A DNA stretch of 64,000 bases from Chloranthus sessilifolius (lineage: Eukaryota; Streptophyta; Magnoliopsida; Chloranthales; Chloranthaceae), in contig CM037590.1 of NCBI GenBank assembly GCA_021018995.1, positions 106,393,097 through 106,457,096 on the forward strand, written 5' to 3'. A model generated the notes under the pieces. The model saw only the letters and a list, made by a program, of their open reading frames with translations, was not told where the DNA came from and did not search any database. The position numbers and the translations under genes are program-made. Shown here one piece after another: positions 19,921-30,800 of this stretch. Numbering within the stretch: the stretch's first letter is position 1; each line of letters begins with the position of its first letter.

Positions 19921-20601
19921 ATGTTGAAATCTGTGCACATGGTAAAAGTGACGGAGAAGGATGCTGATGTCCCAACGCTTGTAATTTTCATTGATGATTG
20001 TGATTTAACAGTCACTTATGAAGACATTGGAAATGCCTTGGGGATACCATTTCAACATGATCTGGCTGGTCCTGTGGCTGCACCAGAGACAGCTTCTTTT
20101 AGAGAAATGGCTGCACATCTAACCCAAGGCATAGTTGGAACTGGGCAGTCCATCATGAGGAGAGACTTAGCACCTCAATTTTTGTTGATGGATTCCATTT
20201 TGAGGGGATGTTTTTATGTCACTGGGCACAGCCAGGAAAGAAGAACACCCATTTTGGAGGCCCTCTTTCATTTCTCTAAGGGGCAATTCTTCAATGCCCC
20301 TATGCTAATTTTTGAAGCCATGGCTGACATCAGTGTCAAGATGGAGAAGGAGCAGAAAATAGCTGGAATACCATTTGGTAGGCTAATCATAGCCCTACTA
20401 AGAGCCAAATTTGACATTGATGAGCAAGAGCCATTTGAGATTGTCTCTCCTCACGCTTTTAGGAAGAGGGCTTGGACTATAAGCCAAACCATGTTGCATA
20501 GAATGAGGAAGAGGTTGAGCCAGCCCAAGAACCCGCTATACTGCACCACCGCACCAGCCCTCGCATTGCCATTGAACCCTGCTATATCGCACTCGAGGTG
20601 A
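19921..20601 (+). CDS. ORF1, second copy (plant-transposon-protein-like, 226 aa)
   Basis: Near-identical to the ORF at 13982. About ten substitutions lie in its first 280 bp (Asp-Leu-Ala for Asp-Pro-Ala near residue 53, VAAPETA for LAEPETT). The next ~250 bp show almost no changes. This uneven divergence could reflect local gene conversion. The last ~30 residues are out of frame relative to copy 1 because of indels at CAG/CTG around 20505-20600. Confidence 0.6.
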   Translation: MLKSVHMVKVTEKDADVPTLVIFIDDCDLTVTYEDIGNALGIPFQHDLAGPVAAPETASFREMAAHLTQGIVGTGQSIMRRDLAPQFLLMDSILRGCFYVTGHSQERRTPILEALFHFSKGQFFNAPMLIFEAMADISVKMEKEQKIAGIPFGRLIIALLRAKFDIDEQEPFEIVSPHAFRKRAWTISQTMLHRMRKRLSQPKNPLYCTTAPALALPLNPAISHSR

Positions 20602-20639
20602 CCAGCCTTTAGTCGCACCTATTTCACTTGGTGAAATGA

Positions 20640-21131
20640 CATTGAACAAGCTATCATTACTGAGGTGACCAGCTCTTCAGCTGCACCCTTTGTTGTAGAG
20701 GCCATCATCTTACCCACTTCACCTAGCAAAGCTCCTATTCCTTCACCCATTCCAGCAGTCCCATCACTCATAACCACCATAATCCCAATTGCAGACTCTC
20801 CCTCTACACCAACCCCTCCAGCCATTCTTACACCAACAATATCACCCAACAATGTCCAAGATATGATTTTGTTGAACACTCTCCTAGCACTCCCCTTCTC
20901 CAAAGCTTCTCAGGTTCACCTGCTCATTCAACTCATACACCTGAAATCACTCATACCCCTGAACCTGAGATATTCACAACAGAGGCCTATTCACCTTTGA
21001 TGGGATCTATCTTGGAGAATATTGGGCTTGAATCTGTACCTATACCTGATCCTCCTCATTTCACCCATTTGGCTACTTCCCCCTTTACAACCATTTCACC
21101 CATTGCCCCTCAACCATCTACATCAATTTAA
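20640..21131 (+). pseudogene. ORF2, second copy, frame-broken
   Basis: Same Pro/Ser/Thr-rich text as 14626-15192. A 7-base loss near 20863 (GCCACAG, containing CAG) shifts the frame, so the open part is only 20665-21000 in a mixed frame. The TAA ending copy 1 is also here (21129-21131). Confidence 0.55.
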
Positions 21132-21235
21132 CCAGCCCCTACTTTGCATACCACACCCACAACATAATTAGCCAAATCTTTACCTTTCTAATCCATCCAA
21201 GCCCAACTACAGATCAACACGCATAACCAGCAGGA

Positions 21236-21974
21236 CAAATTCCATTCTACAACCCTTCGCCTCCACATCCCAAACATCTACCTTAGCCACTATACCTTTT
21301 GTTTCTGACCAAGCAACCCAAACAGATCCGGATGTAATAGTTTTAGATCCACCCATCCTCACTGTGTCTAACCATGCTACCCAGTTCAAACCTGAGGCAG
21401 TGTTTGTAGATTCACCTACACCCATCCTTAATGTCTCTACTCAAGCCACCCAAACTGACCCTGAGGTAGTGTTTGTAGATTCATCTTTCCCTTCCCCCAC
21501 TGCTGGAATACATATGGTCCCCAACCACTCCATTCCCATCCCACGTTTTGCCACTCTTAAAAGGGCTAACCCTTACATCTTTCACGATGTCCTTAAGGGG
21601 ATTACCGATTTCCACACTTACATCAAAACACCTTATGAAGACCAGATTCGGAAACTGGAGTTGTTTATGAAATTTGAGAGAGAGAAGATGCAGGACCATA
21701 ATAAACCTTTCAGATGGTTAGGAGTGAACAAAGACAAAGTTACATGGTGCAAGCACTTAAACAAGAAAATTTGAGGGCTAATAGACTTACAAAATATATT
21801 AGCCTCACCAAAAAGATCAAATCTGAGGAATACACCGAGCTGCAAGCAACAATCCAGGAGAAGGCTAAATGGAGTTCAGACTCCAATACTGACTCAAGTT
21901 TTGACTCTAACAGTGATTCCAATTCTGATCCCATTGAACCAACTTATGATACAGATTTTGACCCCAGTTATTAG
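21236..21974 (+). pseudogene. ORF3, second copy, frame-broken
   Basis: Matches 15301-16050. It is open from 21364 to about 21700. Around 21697-21770 several small losses relative to copy 1 (CTGTTGGG, AGC of CACAGC) disrupt the coiled-coil part. The acidic C-terminal tail is intact to the same TAG at 21972. Each break is at or beside CAG/CTG. Confidence 0.55.
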
Positions 21975-22154
21975 AATACATTGAACATGTTTGTTTTGTT
22001 GGGTCTGTAGTATGTAATTCCTATTTTCTGTTAATTTTTGTTAATTTGTAATTACTGTGCATTTCTTTTCTTTCTTCTCTGTCAATATGATTTTTGTTTT
22101 TTGTTCTTTTCTTTGCTTATACAATTTTGGACCAATGAGGACACTACTCATCAT

Positions 22155-22167
22155 AGGTTTGGGGGTG
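22155..22167 (+). promoter_or_regulatory. Internal polypurine tract, internal region 2
   Basis: AGGTTTGGGGGTG, 1561 bp before the terminal copy at 23716. Confidence 0.6.
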
Positions 22168-23715
22168 TGGAAGAATTGCCAATAGTTTAGTTAACATCAG
22201 TGCAGCTTATGATCAGCAGAATTTTTAAAGATGAAGTAATTTCACACCTATAGTTTTGAAAAATGAGGAAGTTAAAACTTTTTAAAATTAATTTCCTAGT
22301 GTAATTCTAATACTTTCATGAAGTGAATGTCAGAAAATTTCCAAAAGAAGATTGATGTTTAGTAAACCTAAAAAGAGAGAAAACAGTGATGATATACCTC
22401 AAGATTTTGATAGAAAATCACACCGAGTGAGATTTGGGCCTGAAATGTATTCTTTGGAGGTATGAATTGGCAATATTTTCAGCTCTAGGGACTGTTTGAA
22501 CCTGCTTACTATCACTAGAAGTTACACATATCCAAATTGAAATAATTTGATCACAATCATGATATTAAAGACATGATGTAAGGCCTCCTTTTGGACAGTT
22601 TGAACTTCAAAAAGCCCCACCTTTTAAAATTACCCTTGATACACACCATTTGAGCTTTATAAATCAAAGATTTCTTTGAAACCTCATCAACCTCATTTAG
22701 CCTAACCCTCACTCTGAGAATTCAGAAGGTAAAGGAAAGAAAGCTGAAGAAAGGAGAGTTGGGTAACAGTTTGGTAAAAGAAAAAGAAAAATAATTGAAG
22801 GCAATGATGTATCAGTAAAAGAAATGTGGCATTCTAGTCAATGTTGCTTTGAAAAAAAAAAAAAAAAAAACAAGAAAAGGAGAAGTCAATTCATTGGAAG
22901 TTTGAAAAAGAAAGAGAAAAAGATGGCCACTTTGGCTCTGAAAATTCAAAGAAGAAGATGAAATTGTGCTGAAATAAAGAAGGTGTCCATACCACCTCCT
23001 TACCTTGATTGACTTCTAAAACTTTGAACTCCATTCCACCCTTTTTTTTCTTGATAAATTTCACCCATAAGCCACATTACAACCCAAGTTAAAGTCCTTA
23101 CTGATCAAAGATTGATTGAGCTGTCACATGGAGATAAGGATTTGTGTAATATATGGTGAAAAGAGCAGTGAATTCAGAACTAAAAAGCAATGCCTATGCT
23201 CCTGCTTTCAGTCCTATTTGAGGGCTGTAACTGCTCTTGAGTTGTGTGAAATAGTACAACCCTCCTACCTGCATGTTGAGTGAAAACCCAGGTGAGAGTT
23301 GGGTTTGAAATCAACTTATTTGGGGTAACATCATAGCAGGATTCTCAAATAGAAGGCAAGCTTTTCATTAATTTTTCTTGTAAAACTTTTTGGCACAAAC
23401 TGAGTGAATGGTAAAAGGAATTACAGCAGAATTTTAGTTTTGAACTGATGTTTTCTTGAGGATCCTCTTATAGCTTGACTGATGCAGGTGTGAATAATCT
23501 GATTGGATGAAAGTCTATTTTAACAGAACTGCATTGATCTTAACTGATTTATTGGAAAAGTTTGTGGGTACCCTCAGGAGATTTCACTCCTCCACTAGGG
23601 ATCACCTAGGGGTTTAAAAGGCTTGTTGCATATGCTAAATGCAACTGTGCTCCCTACAAAAGTGGCTTTTTACTTTATTTATAATTTTGTCTTTGTTCAG
23701 GGACTAGCAAAGCTT
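22168..23715 (+). other. Long 3' non-coding region, internal region 2
   Basis: Almost identical to 16244-17782. Differences sit mainly at CAG/CTG words (for example near 22930, 23166, 23210 and 23228). The A-run (near 22852-22870) is one or two bases different in length. Confidence 0.7.
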
Positions 23716-23728
23716 AGGTTTGGGGGTG
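23716..23728 (+). promoter_or_regulatory. Terminal polypurine tract, internal region 2
   Basis: AGGTTTGGGGGTG directly before LTR3. Confidence 0.85.
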
Positions 23729-25518
23729 TGTTGAGAACTAGAAAATACCATTTTCCACCCCTTAATCTTGGCCTTGATAGACCCTTGAGAGAACTAAATA
23801 AGTGTTTTAAGTGTTTGTTTTACAGCTAATAATAAAGGTAGGCTTAACCTTGAAAGTAGCTTAAAAGTGCCAAAAAGATGATGACCCATCTTGATCTGGA
23901 GGAAGAAGGAGAAAGGACAACCTCATTGGCTGTCAAAATGCCTAAAATAAAGAGGACAAAGGCCTGGTTTCAACCTAGAAAGAGGTTTGGAGCTATTCGA
24001 AAAGAAGAATGCACTACAGAATGCTATTCGAAAAGGTCCCCAATCTTTACAAAAAGGTCTCCAGAAGTTACAGTTCTTTTCAAAAAGGTCTCCAATCTGT
24101 GCGAATAGAGTTTCAGAAGTTACAATACCTTTCGAAAAGGTCTTCAAACTTTGCGAAATGGTATCCTTAAGATTCCTAGCATTTGCAAGGGCAATTTGGT
24201 AATCTCTACACGCACCCCAATGCATTTAAAAACCCAAGGGCATTCTGGAAGATTCGAAGCATGAACCAGAGGCATATTCCACCCCATGTGAACACCCAAA
24301 GATGAAATTACTTGGCGGGAACTTCTAGAAGTTCCAACAGATTTTTGAATTTCCTAACAGAATTGATGCCTCTGTTTCCTGATTGGCTGAACCAGATCAA
24401 GCAGTTCTGATTGGCCAGAACAGATCTGGATCCTGGTGCTCGACTCCTATTGGCTGATATGGATCTAACCAATTCTGATTGGTTGATGCACATCTGAGAT
24501 GGACTTGGGGAAAACTATAAATAGATGAACTATTTGCCCAATTTGGGTATCCAGATTTTGAGTTTCATTTCTATTGCCCCATTTCCATTTCAGATAGCTT
24601 GTCTGAAACTTCTGTAATAGACTAGCTTTTATTTGTAATTGAGAACTGTGAAATATTTCTGTAATTCAAGTGAGAATTGTATTCAAGACTACAAATCCGA
24701 GAGCTGTTTAAGCTGTGCTCTGTAATTGTAATGGTGAATTTGAAAAGGTTGCTGTAAACAGTATGTTCTCAATCGGATTCGTGTTGAGGGTTCCCTGTGA
24801 TCTCCTTATTCATTAGATTCCTTTAGATTTACTATTTTTAAAGCAATTTCCCTTAATTCATTGTCCCTGTGAGAATCTGCGTTTGTAACCTGATTTCTCA
24901 TAGCATTTGTAGTGGTATTTTTTGTTCTTAATCAAGGATTCGGGGTGAAGACTATTGGATGATCTGTGTCCATTGAAGTGGACAGACCATAGCCATAAGT
25001 TCAACTCAATTCCAATCCTTGAGTAGGATTACTTTCTCTTGCATCTGTGCTGGTAGCCAGATGAAGATTGGATAATATCTCATGTGTTTTACATTTATTC
25101 TCATTCTGCAATCAAGTACTAAGTCGAAGTTAGATATTATTTCTCCATTCTTATTAATTTACATCAAATCTCCCCAATTCGGATCTGGATCATTTAGTTT
25201 AATTTTTGCTTTTCCCATTTAGTTAATGTGGCAAATTCAACCTCCCATCTTATGTGTTTTGTAGATAGGATCAGAGGTCAGATCTGGTAGCTCAGATCTG
25301 AAGGTTTATCTTACACTTTAAATCAATTCCTTGTGGACGATCTTTTACTCACTTACATTTAAAACTTGCTACAATTGACCCTGATCTTACAGGCTAATTA
25401 ACTTCTCTCTGTGCTGATATTTCTTTATCTTTTTTAGTTTTCCAAATTCAGTATAATTCATCATTTACAAATCTGTTTTGAAAACACAAATAAATCATGC
25501 ACACATTGAACAGCAACA
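23729..25518 (+). mobile_element. LTR3 of tandem element
   Basis: TGTTGAG..CAGCAACA. It is identical or nearly so to LTR2 over the first ~1.3 kb. It then differs from both LTR1 and LTR2 at many sites in the last ~330 bp (CCAATTCGG, GTGGCAAATTC, GTAGATAGG, TTACACTTTAAATC, CTTACAGG), as expected if it is the original 3' LTR. TATA is at 24516-24524. It ends at the right copy of CTCTT. Confidence 0.88.
24516..24524 (+). promoter_or_regulatory. TATA box, LTR3
   Basis: TATAAATAG, with an intact four-member ATTGG cluster upstream (about 24378-24483). Confidence 0.7.
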
Positions 25519-25523
25519 CTCTT
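25519..25523 (+). repeat. Right target-site duplication CTCTT
   Basis: Pairs with 11822-11826. Confidence 0.9.
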
Positions 25524-26055
25524 CCCTCACTTTCAACTGATGATAACCCGATCTAAGGTCAATCTTAGAAAAACACTTGGCACCATGGAGCTGGTCGAAC
25601 AAATCATCGATACGGGGGAGGGGGTATTGATTTCTGATAGTTACGCTATTCAACTTACGATAATCGATGCATAGCCTCTTCGAACCGTCTTTCTTCTTTA
25701 CGAAGAGCACTGGGGCTCTCCATGGTGACTGACTGTGTTTGATAAATTTCTTTTCTGACAGCTCCTTGAGCTGTATCTCCAATTCCTTTAATTCTGCAGG
25801 GGCCATCCGGTATGGTTCTTTGGCAATTGGAGCGGTCCCTGGGATCAGATCGATCTTGAACTCGATTTCTCGGTCGGGTGGTACACCGAGTAAGTCCTCA
25901 GGAAATACGTCGACGAAATCTCTAACGACTGAAATTTTTGTAGGATCGACTGCTTTGTCATGCTCATCTTCTAAGGCTACCAATAAAGGTGTTCCCTTCA
26001 TTTTAATTCCCCGAAATCTGAATGGAGGCTCTCCGAGTGGTTGGAAGGTGACCAC
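25519..26055 (-). pseudogene. pol: RT N-terminal half, chromovirus F
   Basis: Minus-strand open text with the chromovirus pre-RT block ([32 protein letters not shown]), then [36 protein letters not shown] and [11 protein letters not shown]. It stops at the insertion point after the codons for REE. The next RT codons are at 11826 downward, in the same frame once the insert and one CTCTT are removed. This half is free of stops; the other half is not. Confidence 0.9.
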
Positions 26056-26560
26056 TTAAGAGAAACAGTCAACCGTGGCATGATAAGTGGCTAGCCAATC
26101 CATGTCCAATAAGATATCAAAATCCTTAAAGTCTAACACGATGAGATCTACTGGGAGTTCATGACCCTTGATGTTTATGATAGTATTTCGGCATACAAGG
26201 ATAGCCATCAACTTGCTTCTCGATGGTGTTGAAATTACCAGTTTCTTCTCTAGGGGTGTAGGTATAGTTCATATTTCTGACACGAATCCTGGGTAGTAAA
26301 AGAGTGTGTAGAACCCGAATGTATGAGTGCAAGAGCTAAGTGCTTATTAGTATTCTCTGGTTGGATGACCAATAAATTACCTGTTTGTGCATCAAGAGAT
26401 TTAGGATGCTATTGATCTAATGGTGATTATGCAGACTTTTAAATTTACTAAGCTATGTTAAAAATTAAAATAGTAACTTCTACTAGAAAGTCATACCTTG
26501 AATCACTTCGTCACTAGCCAAGGTGTCCTGCTGTGACAGTGCGAATACCCGTCCTTGGTT
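26056..26560 (-). pseudogene. pol: Protease region, chromovirus F
   Basis: Active-site region at about 26300-26325 reads IHSGSTHSF, with His in place of the catalytic Asp, so it cannot be functional. The second conserved block DILLDMDWLATYHATVDC is at about 26060-26115. A stop separates it from RT text at about 26054. The frame is interrupted between the two motifs. Confidence 0.75.
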
Positions 26561-26589
26561 CGAAGGCCTCGCCTGTAGGCCTTGAGGTT

Positions 26590-27736
26590 TCTCCTGACAT
26601 TCCCTAGCACTATGTCCTTCCTTTCCACAGTTGTAGCATTTTTCGGTGCCTTGCATGCACACACTCAGTCGATGTCGCTTGTTGCACTTAGGGCACGGCT
26701 CGAACGGTACATAACTCCCCTGTGGCTACTGTGAAGGGGGCACGATGTTTCTCGATTGGAAGGTAGTGGTTGGTTGAGTTTGTTGAGATAGGAATCGAGG
26801 CTTTTTATTCACTTGAGGGTTAGTGTAGGGCTGAAACCTCTGATAGGAGGTAGGTGTCGGCCTTTGAGGAACAAAAGGGACTCGCTGAACCACCTTGCTT
26901 TTCTGAGACTCAATTCTAGCAACTTTTCGGTTCACCATTTCTCTCGACTCTCTCTCCTAGATCTGGGCACGTTCCACGAGTTCTCCATATGTCTCAATCT
27001 TCATAGTAGCTAACATCTCACGAAAGAAAGGTCACAAGCCGTTCTAAAATGCGAAAAGCTTATCGCCTTCATCTGCGATCAGATTCCCAGCAAATCTAGA
27101 TAACTGATCAAATTTGGCCTCATACTCGGCCACTGTCATATTCCCTTGTCGTAGGTCCATGAATTCCTTCTTCTTTTGGGCCCTGGTGGCTACAGAGATA
27201 TACTTTTTGAAGTAAGCATCCTTGAACTGTTGCCAAGTCCATTCTTCTTCATTATTTCGATCTGCAGCTCTCTTTGTTGCTTTCCACCAGTTCTCTACTT
27301 CTTGGTCTAAGTAAAACGCTACCCACTTAACCTTTTCATGTTCTACTGGTGAAGAGATTTCAAAGAACTTCTCGATTGTACTTATCCAATCTTCGGCGGC
27401 CACTAGGTCGAGCTGACCATGAAAATAAGGAGGCTGAGTTCTACTGAATACTTGGAATTCGATAGGTCCATAGGGTGGAATTTCCTGCCAAGGAGAAGGC
27501 TGACGTTGATTGACAAGCTCTTGAACGGCCTGCCTTTGTTGCTCCCTTTGCACCTCCATCTCATGCAGTAGTTGGGTCCTTTCTTGCTGGTGTGACTGCG
27601 TCAGCTGAGTCATCTGTTCACTAAAAGTGGTTGCCATCTCACGTAATAGGCGCATCGCTTCAGATTCTTGAGGGCCTTCATGTGATGAGGCCTCATTCAC
27701 CTGAGAGCCATTAGTTTCTCTGCGTTGTGGAGCCAT
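26590..27736 (-). pseudogene. gag: gag polyprotein, chromovirus F
   Basis: Starts MAPQRRETNG at 27736. A Gln-rich coiled stretch comes first (residues ~35-80), then the retrotransposon gag domain (WISTIEKFF, VAFYLDQEVENWW, FKDAYFKKYI, MTVAEYEAKFDQLSRF). Two stops in quick succession (near 27044 and 27031) and another near 26960 are C-to-T type changes. The nucleocapsid end at about 26600-26700 has CPKCNKRH and CYNCGKEGHSAREC (CX2CX4HX4C). Confidence 0.88.
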
Positions 27737-27810
27737 TAAGTCCTGATTCCATAAAACGTCGTATGTTAGTAAATTCGTACGACATAGTCCCTAAAGGAAG
27801 TAAGGCCTAG

Positions 27811-27824
27811 GCTTTGATACCCAC
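27811..27824 (-). promoter_or_regulatory. Primer binding site of chromovirus F
   Basis: GTGGGTATCAAAGC on the minus strand, close to the TGGTATCAGAGC site complementary to initiator tRNA-Met, two bases from the LTR end TCGTGACA. Confidence 0.75.
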
Positions 27825-27826
27825 TT

Positions 27827-30800
27827 TGTCACGACCTAGAATCCTTACCCGATCTTGAGGGCCTAGAATTCCGTGTTATGACACCACATGCTTGTTAAGG
27901 CGATAAGCGGACACACATAATTCTTATATCGATTTAGCATATGGATCAGGGCATTTAATAGTATCATTTAAAAAAAAATGGCTCAAGAAATCAACCACAA
28001 AAAATGTAGATGACATTAATTAAGTGATAAATCCTAAACATGCATCTATAATCGAAAATAAATAGAGGTTTTACGTAGGATAAAACAGTCCCAACGCAAA
28101 CCCAAAAGTGGTACAGAAAAATAAAAGTAACTAATAACAAGTCTCCCCTGAAAATAATAAAAACTATAACCAACGAATCTCTCAATGCTCAAAGTAGTCC
28201 GCCGGATCTATTCCCTCGTCCAGATGGTAGCCGACATCCTCACTCTCATGAGCCGCATCAGGAACGATCCCCATCCTCGATGGAAAATCGAGTTCTCACA
28301 CTGGCTGTTAGTTTTGGGGAGGGGGTGAGTTTACTCAGTCACGTAAACTCAGCAGGTTACACAATCGATCCACTAGAAAATACCCAGGTGATTGTGTGTG
28401 CAATCGCTTGAGTTACGGTACATTTTGAAATAAACCAAAAGGCTATAAATGATTACAAAAATATCTAAGATCTCATATCTATCATATCGAAACTGAAAAA
28501 TATAGCATAAAAAGAAAAGGCATAACATAAAATGAAAAGACCTGACATAAAATGAAATGAATATGATGCATCAAGTTCTGATCTCTTTTTGTGTCTGTTT
28601 TGCCGACTTATCCTATGTGGCATATCTTAAAACTTAATATTGCTCCATACGCCTACACAATGTACTTCGCATCTTACTTAATTTACATATACGACCTGTG
28701 CCAGGGCCGCTGCTCGAGCCTATCACGCAAAGTCCACGTGTAGATAACCACCTAACCTCCATATCATAACGTATGTCATCATCTAGCCCGATAAGGTTGC
28801 ATGCTTTTAAAGCAGTGTCCCTTTACGTTCGGGACATTGTCGTAGCGTATTGTCCTTCAGACCTGTCTTGGCTGGAGTCGTTGGATCTTGCGGTGGCACG
28901 CAAGACATGACACGTGTAGAAACTTAATTTGTATTTTGCTAGCTTTCACAACGTAATTTATCTGTATTCGTAGCTTACCTTATCTTACATATCATTCCTT
29001 ATCGTTTGCTTAAAACTTAATTTGAAGTGAGCCACGGTGTGATAGATTCACAAAATTACGCTTTCCAAGGGACGGGTTCCGTAGTAACCTGGATGTACTT
29101 CGTGTGGCAGCCCATACTCCCTTAGAGGTGTTGCATCCATACATGGATGCCTACATTCCAAGTTTCACGTGACCGTGACGGGAACCCCACCATGACGAAG
29201 GCTTAAAAGTCGTGTGACATAGCTTATTTCTTTTTAATTATGCGTATGCCCTATCGTGATTTTTCTATGTGGTGCATGCCATATGATGAAAGGACGAACT
29301 TGGCCAAAAGAAACTATTTCATACACCTTACATACTTGTGAATATAAAATAATAATTAAAATTTGAAAAGAACAGATATTTCATACAAAAATTTTGGAGA
29401 AACCTTCATGTGCTGTTAGATTGCTTAGAGATTGATCGGGCCTATGGTTCTTAAACTTTTCTAAGCGGTCTGTGTGTCGAGACCTTTTTCTAGTTTTGAC
29501 CCCCAAGACTGGACCAAAGAGACGGGTCAAATAATCCCCTTGGTTATACGCGGGTTTATATCTTTTATCAAATCTTTCAAACTTGCGGGTCTCAAAACAC
29601 GTCCTCAAAATTTTAGTGGCCCATTTATGATCCATTAGATTACATTGCATTACTATTGAGATCGTTTTGAAGTTGGTCCTATGGGCCAGTTGAGCCTTGA
29701 TTCTCAAAAATTAAGGGTCAAAGGGAACTCATGGCGTTATTCCATGTGGCACCTAAGGCTAAAATGAGAAGACATGAACTTAGAGTCATCTATCATCTAA
29801 TCTGAACCATTTGATGGTTAGAAAATAAAATTTTACATAAGGTTGCTTCTTTTGTCCCGATCCTGATTCGACCCCTAGCACACTAGATCCTTCAGTCAAC
29901 CTTTCACAAAATCTAGGAGTCACGTGCACACTTAGTGTACCTACCATGTGGTGATCAGATTGAATGGATCTGAACCATCAGATATTTAAGAAAGATGATT
30001 TTAAGGTATTCGGTCTTTGGGCGCAATTTATTTTAGTTTCTAAGGTCTTAGATCTAACGGTCATTCCTTACATGATCGGTAAGGTCCAAAAGGAGGTTCA
30101 ATTTCTTGACTTTGTGCTGTGTTTCGATTTCTCGGATTCTGGACCGTTAGATATCTCGAGAATTTTAATTTGTGGAGATGGTCCATCTCGACTCTATTTC
30201 TTGGGTTGGGCCCACAAGGTCCAACTTGAATATATTTTATTTAAATCTAATGGTGCTAAGGGTGGTTGCACCAAATTAACCATATCAGGTAAATTCTTCA
30301 AGCGCCCAACTACAATGGTTGGCCCAGGCAAGCTATCACCGGCGATTAGTTGGGCCGGTCCCCAAACTTCATTTTATCCCGGCCCGAATTTTTTTTTTTT
30401 ATAAATATACATATATCAATATATGTATGAAGCTCTACATTTACACACATATTTATATATGCTATATATGTATAATTATCTAGGTGGTGTTTTGCAGGTG
30501 CTCGAGTGGAGAGGAAGATGGTAGGGAGGTGGCGGGAAGAGACGACTAAATGAGCTTGGATCAATCTCCTTTTCTCTCTCTAAAAACTATAGGTATTCAC
30601 TCTCTCTCAGACCTTCTCTAGAGATTCCTCTCTACAATTGCTGTTGAGCCTTTCCTCTCTCTCTCTCTCTCTAAAAACTATCTCCTTGATCACATTCATA
30701 CGCAACCCATAAACTCTATTCCCTCAACACCCCTTGATCCTCATATCGATGACCTCTCATCCACCACCTTCATGTCACCTTCTCAACATGTTAATACACC

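Larger units (their letters stand above)
11827..25518 (+). mobile_element. Tandem non-autonomous LTR retrotransposon (LTR-INT-LTR-INT-LTR)
   Basis: Three LTRs (11827-13624, 17796-19566, 23729-25518) separated by two internal regions (13625-17795, 19567-23728), all plus strand, periods 5969 and 5933 bp. Each internal region has PBS, leader, gag-start fragment, ORF1 (plant-transposon-protein-like), ORF2/3 (Pro/Thr-rich linker and coiled coil), internal PPT and terminal PPT. No protease, RT, RNase H or integrase is present. A single 5-bp duplication flanks the whole block. The 3' non-coding region and priming sites match Athila A-C, so mobilisation by Athila enzymes is inferred. Confidence 0.88.

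Noticed and set aside
29964-30404. 146-aa open frame in the right chromovirus LTR
   Set aside because: The left LTR has only a 67-aa part of it open (7196-7399), with frame-breaking differences; no motif; non-coding LTR sequence.
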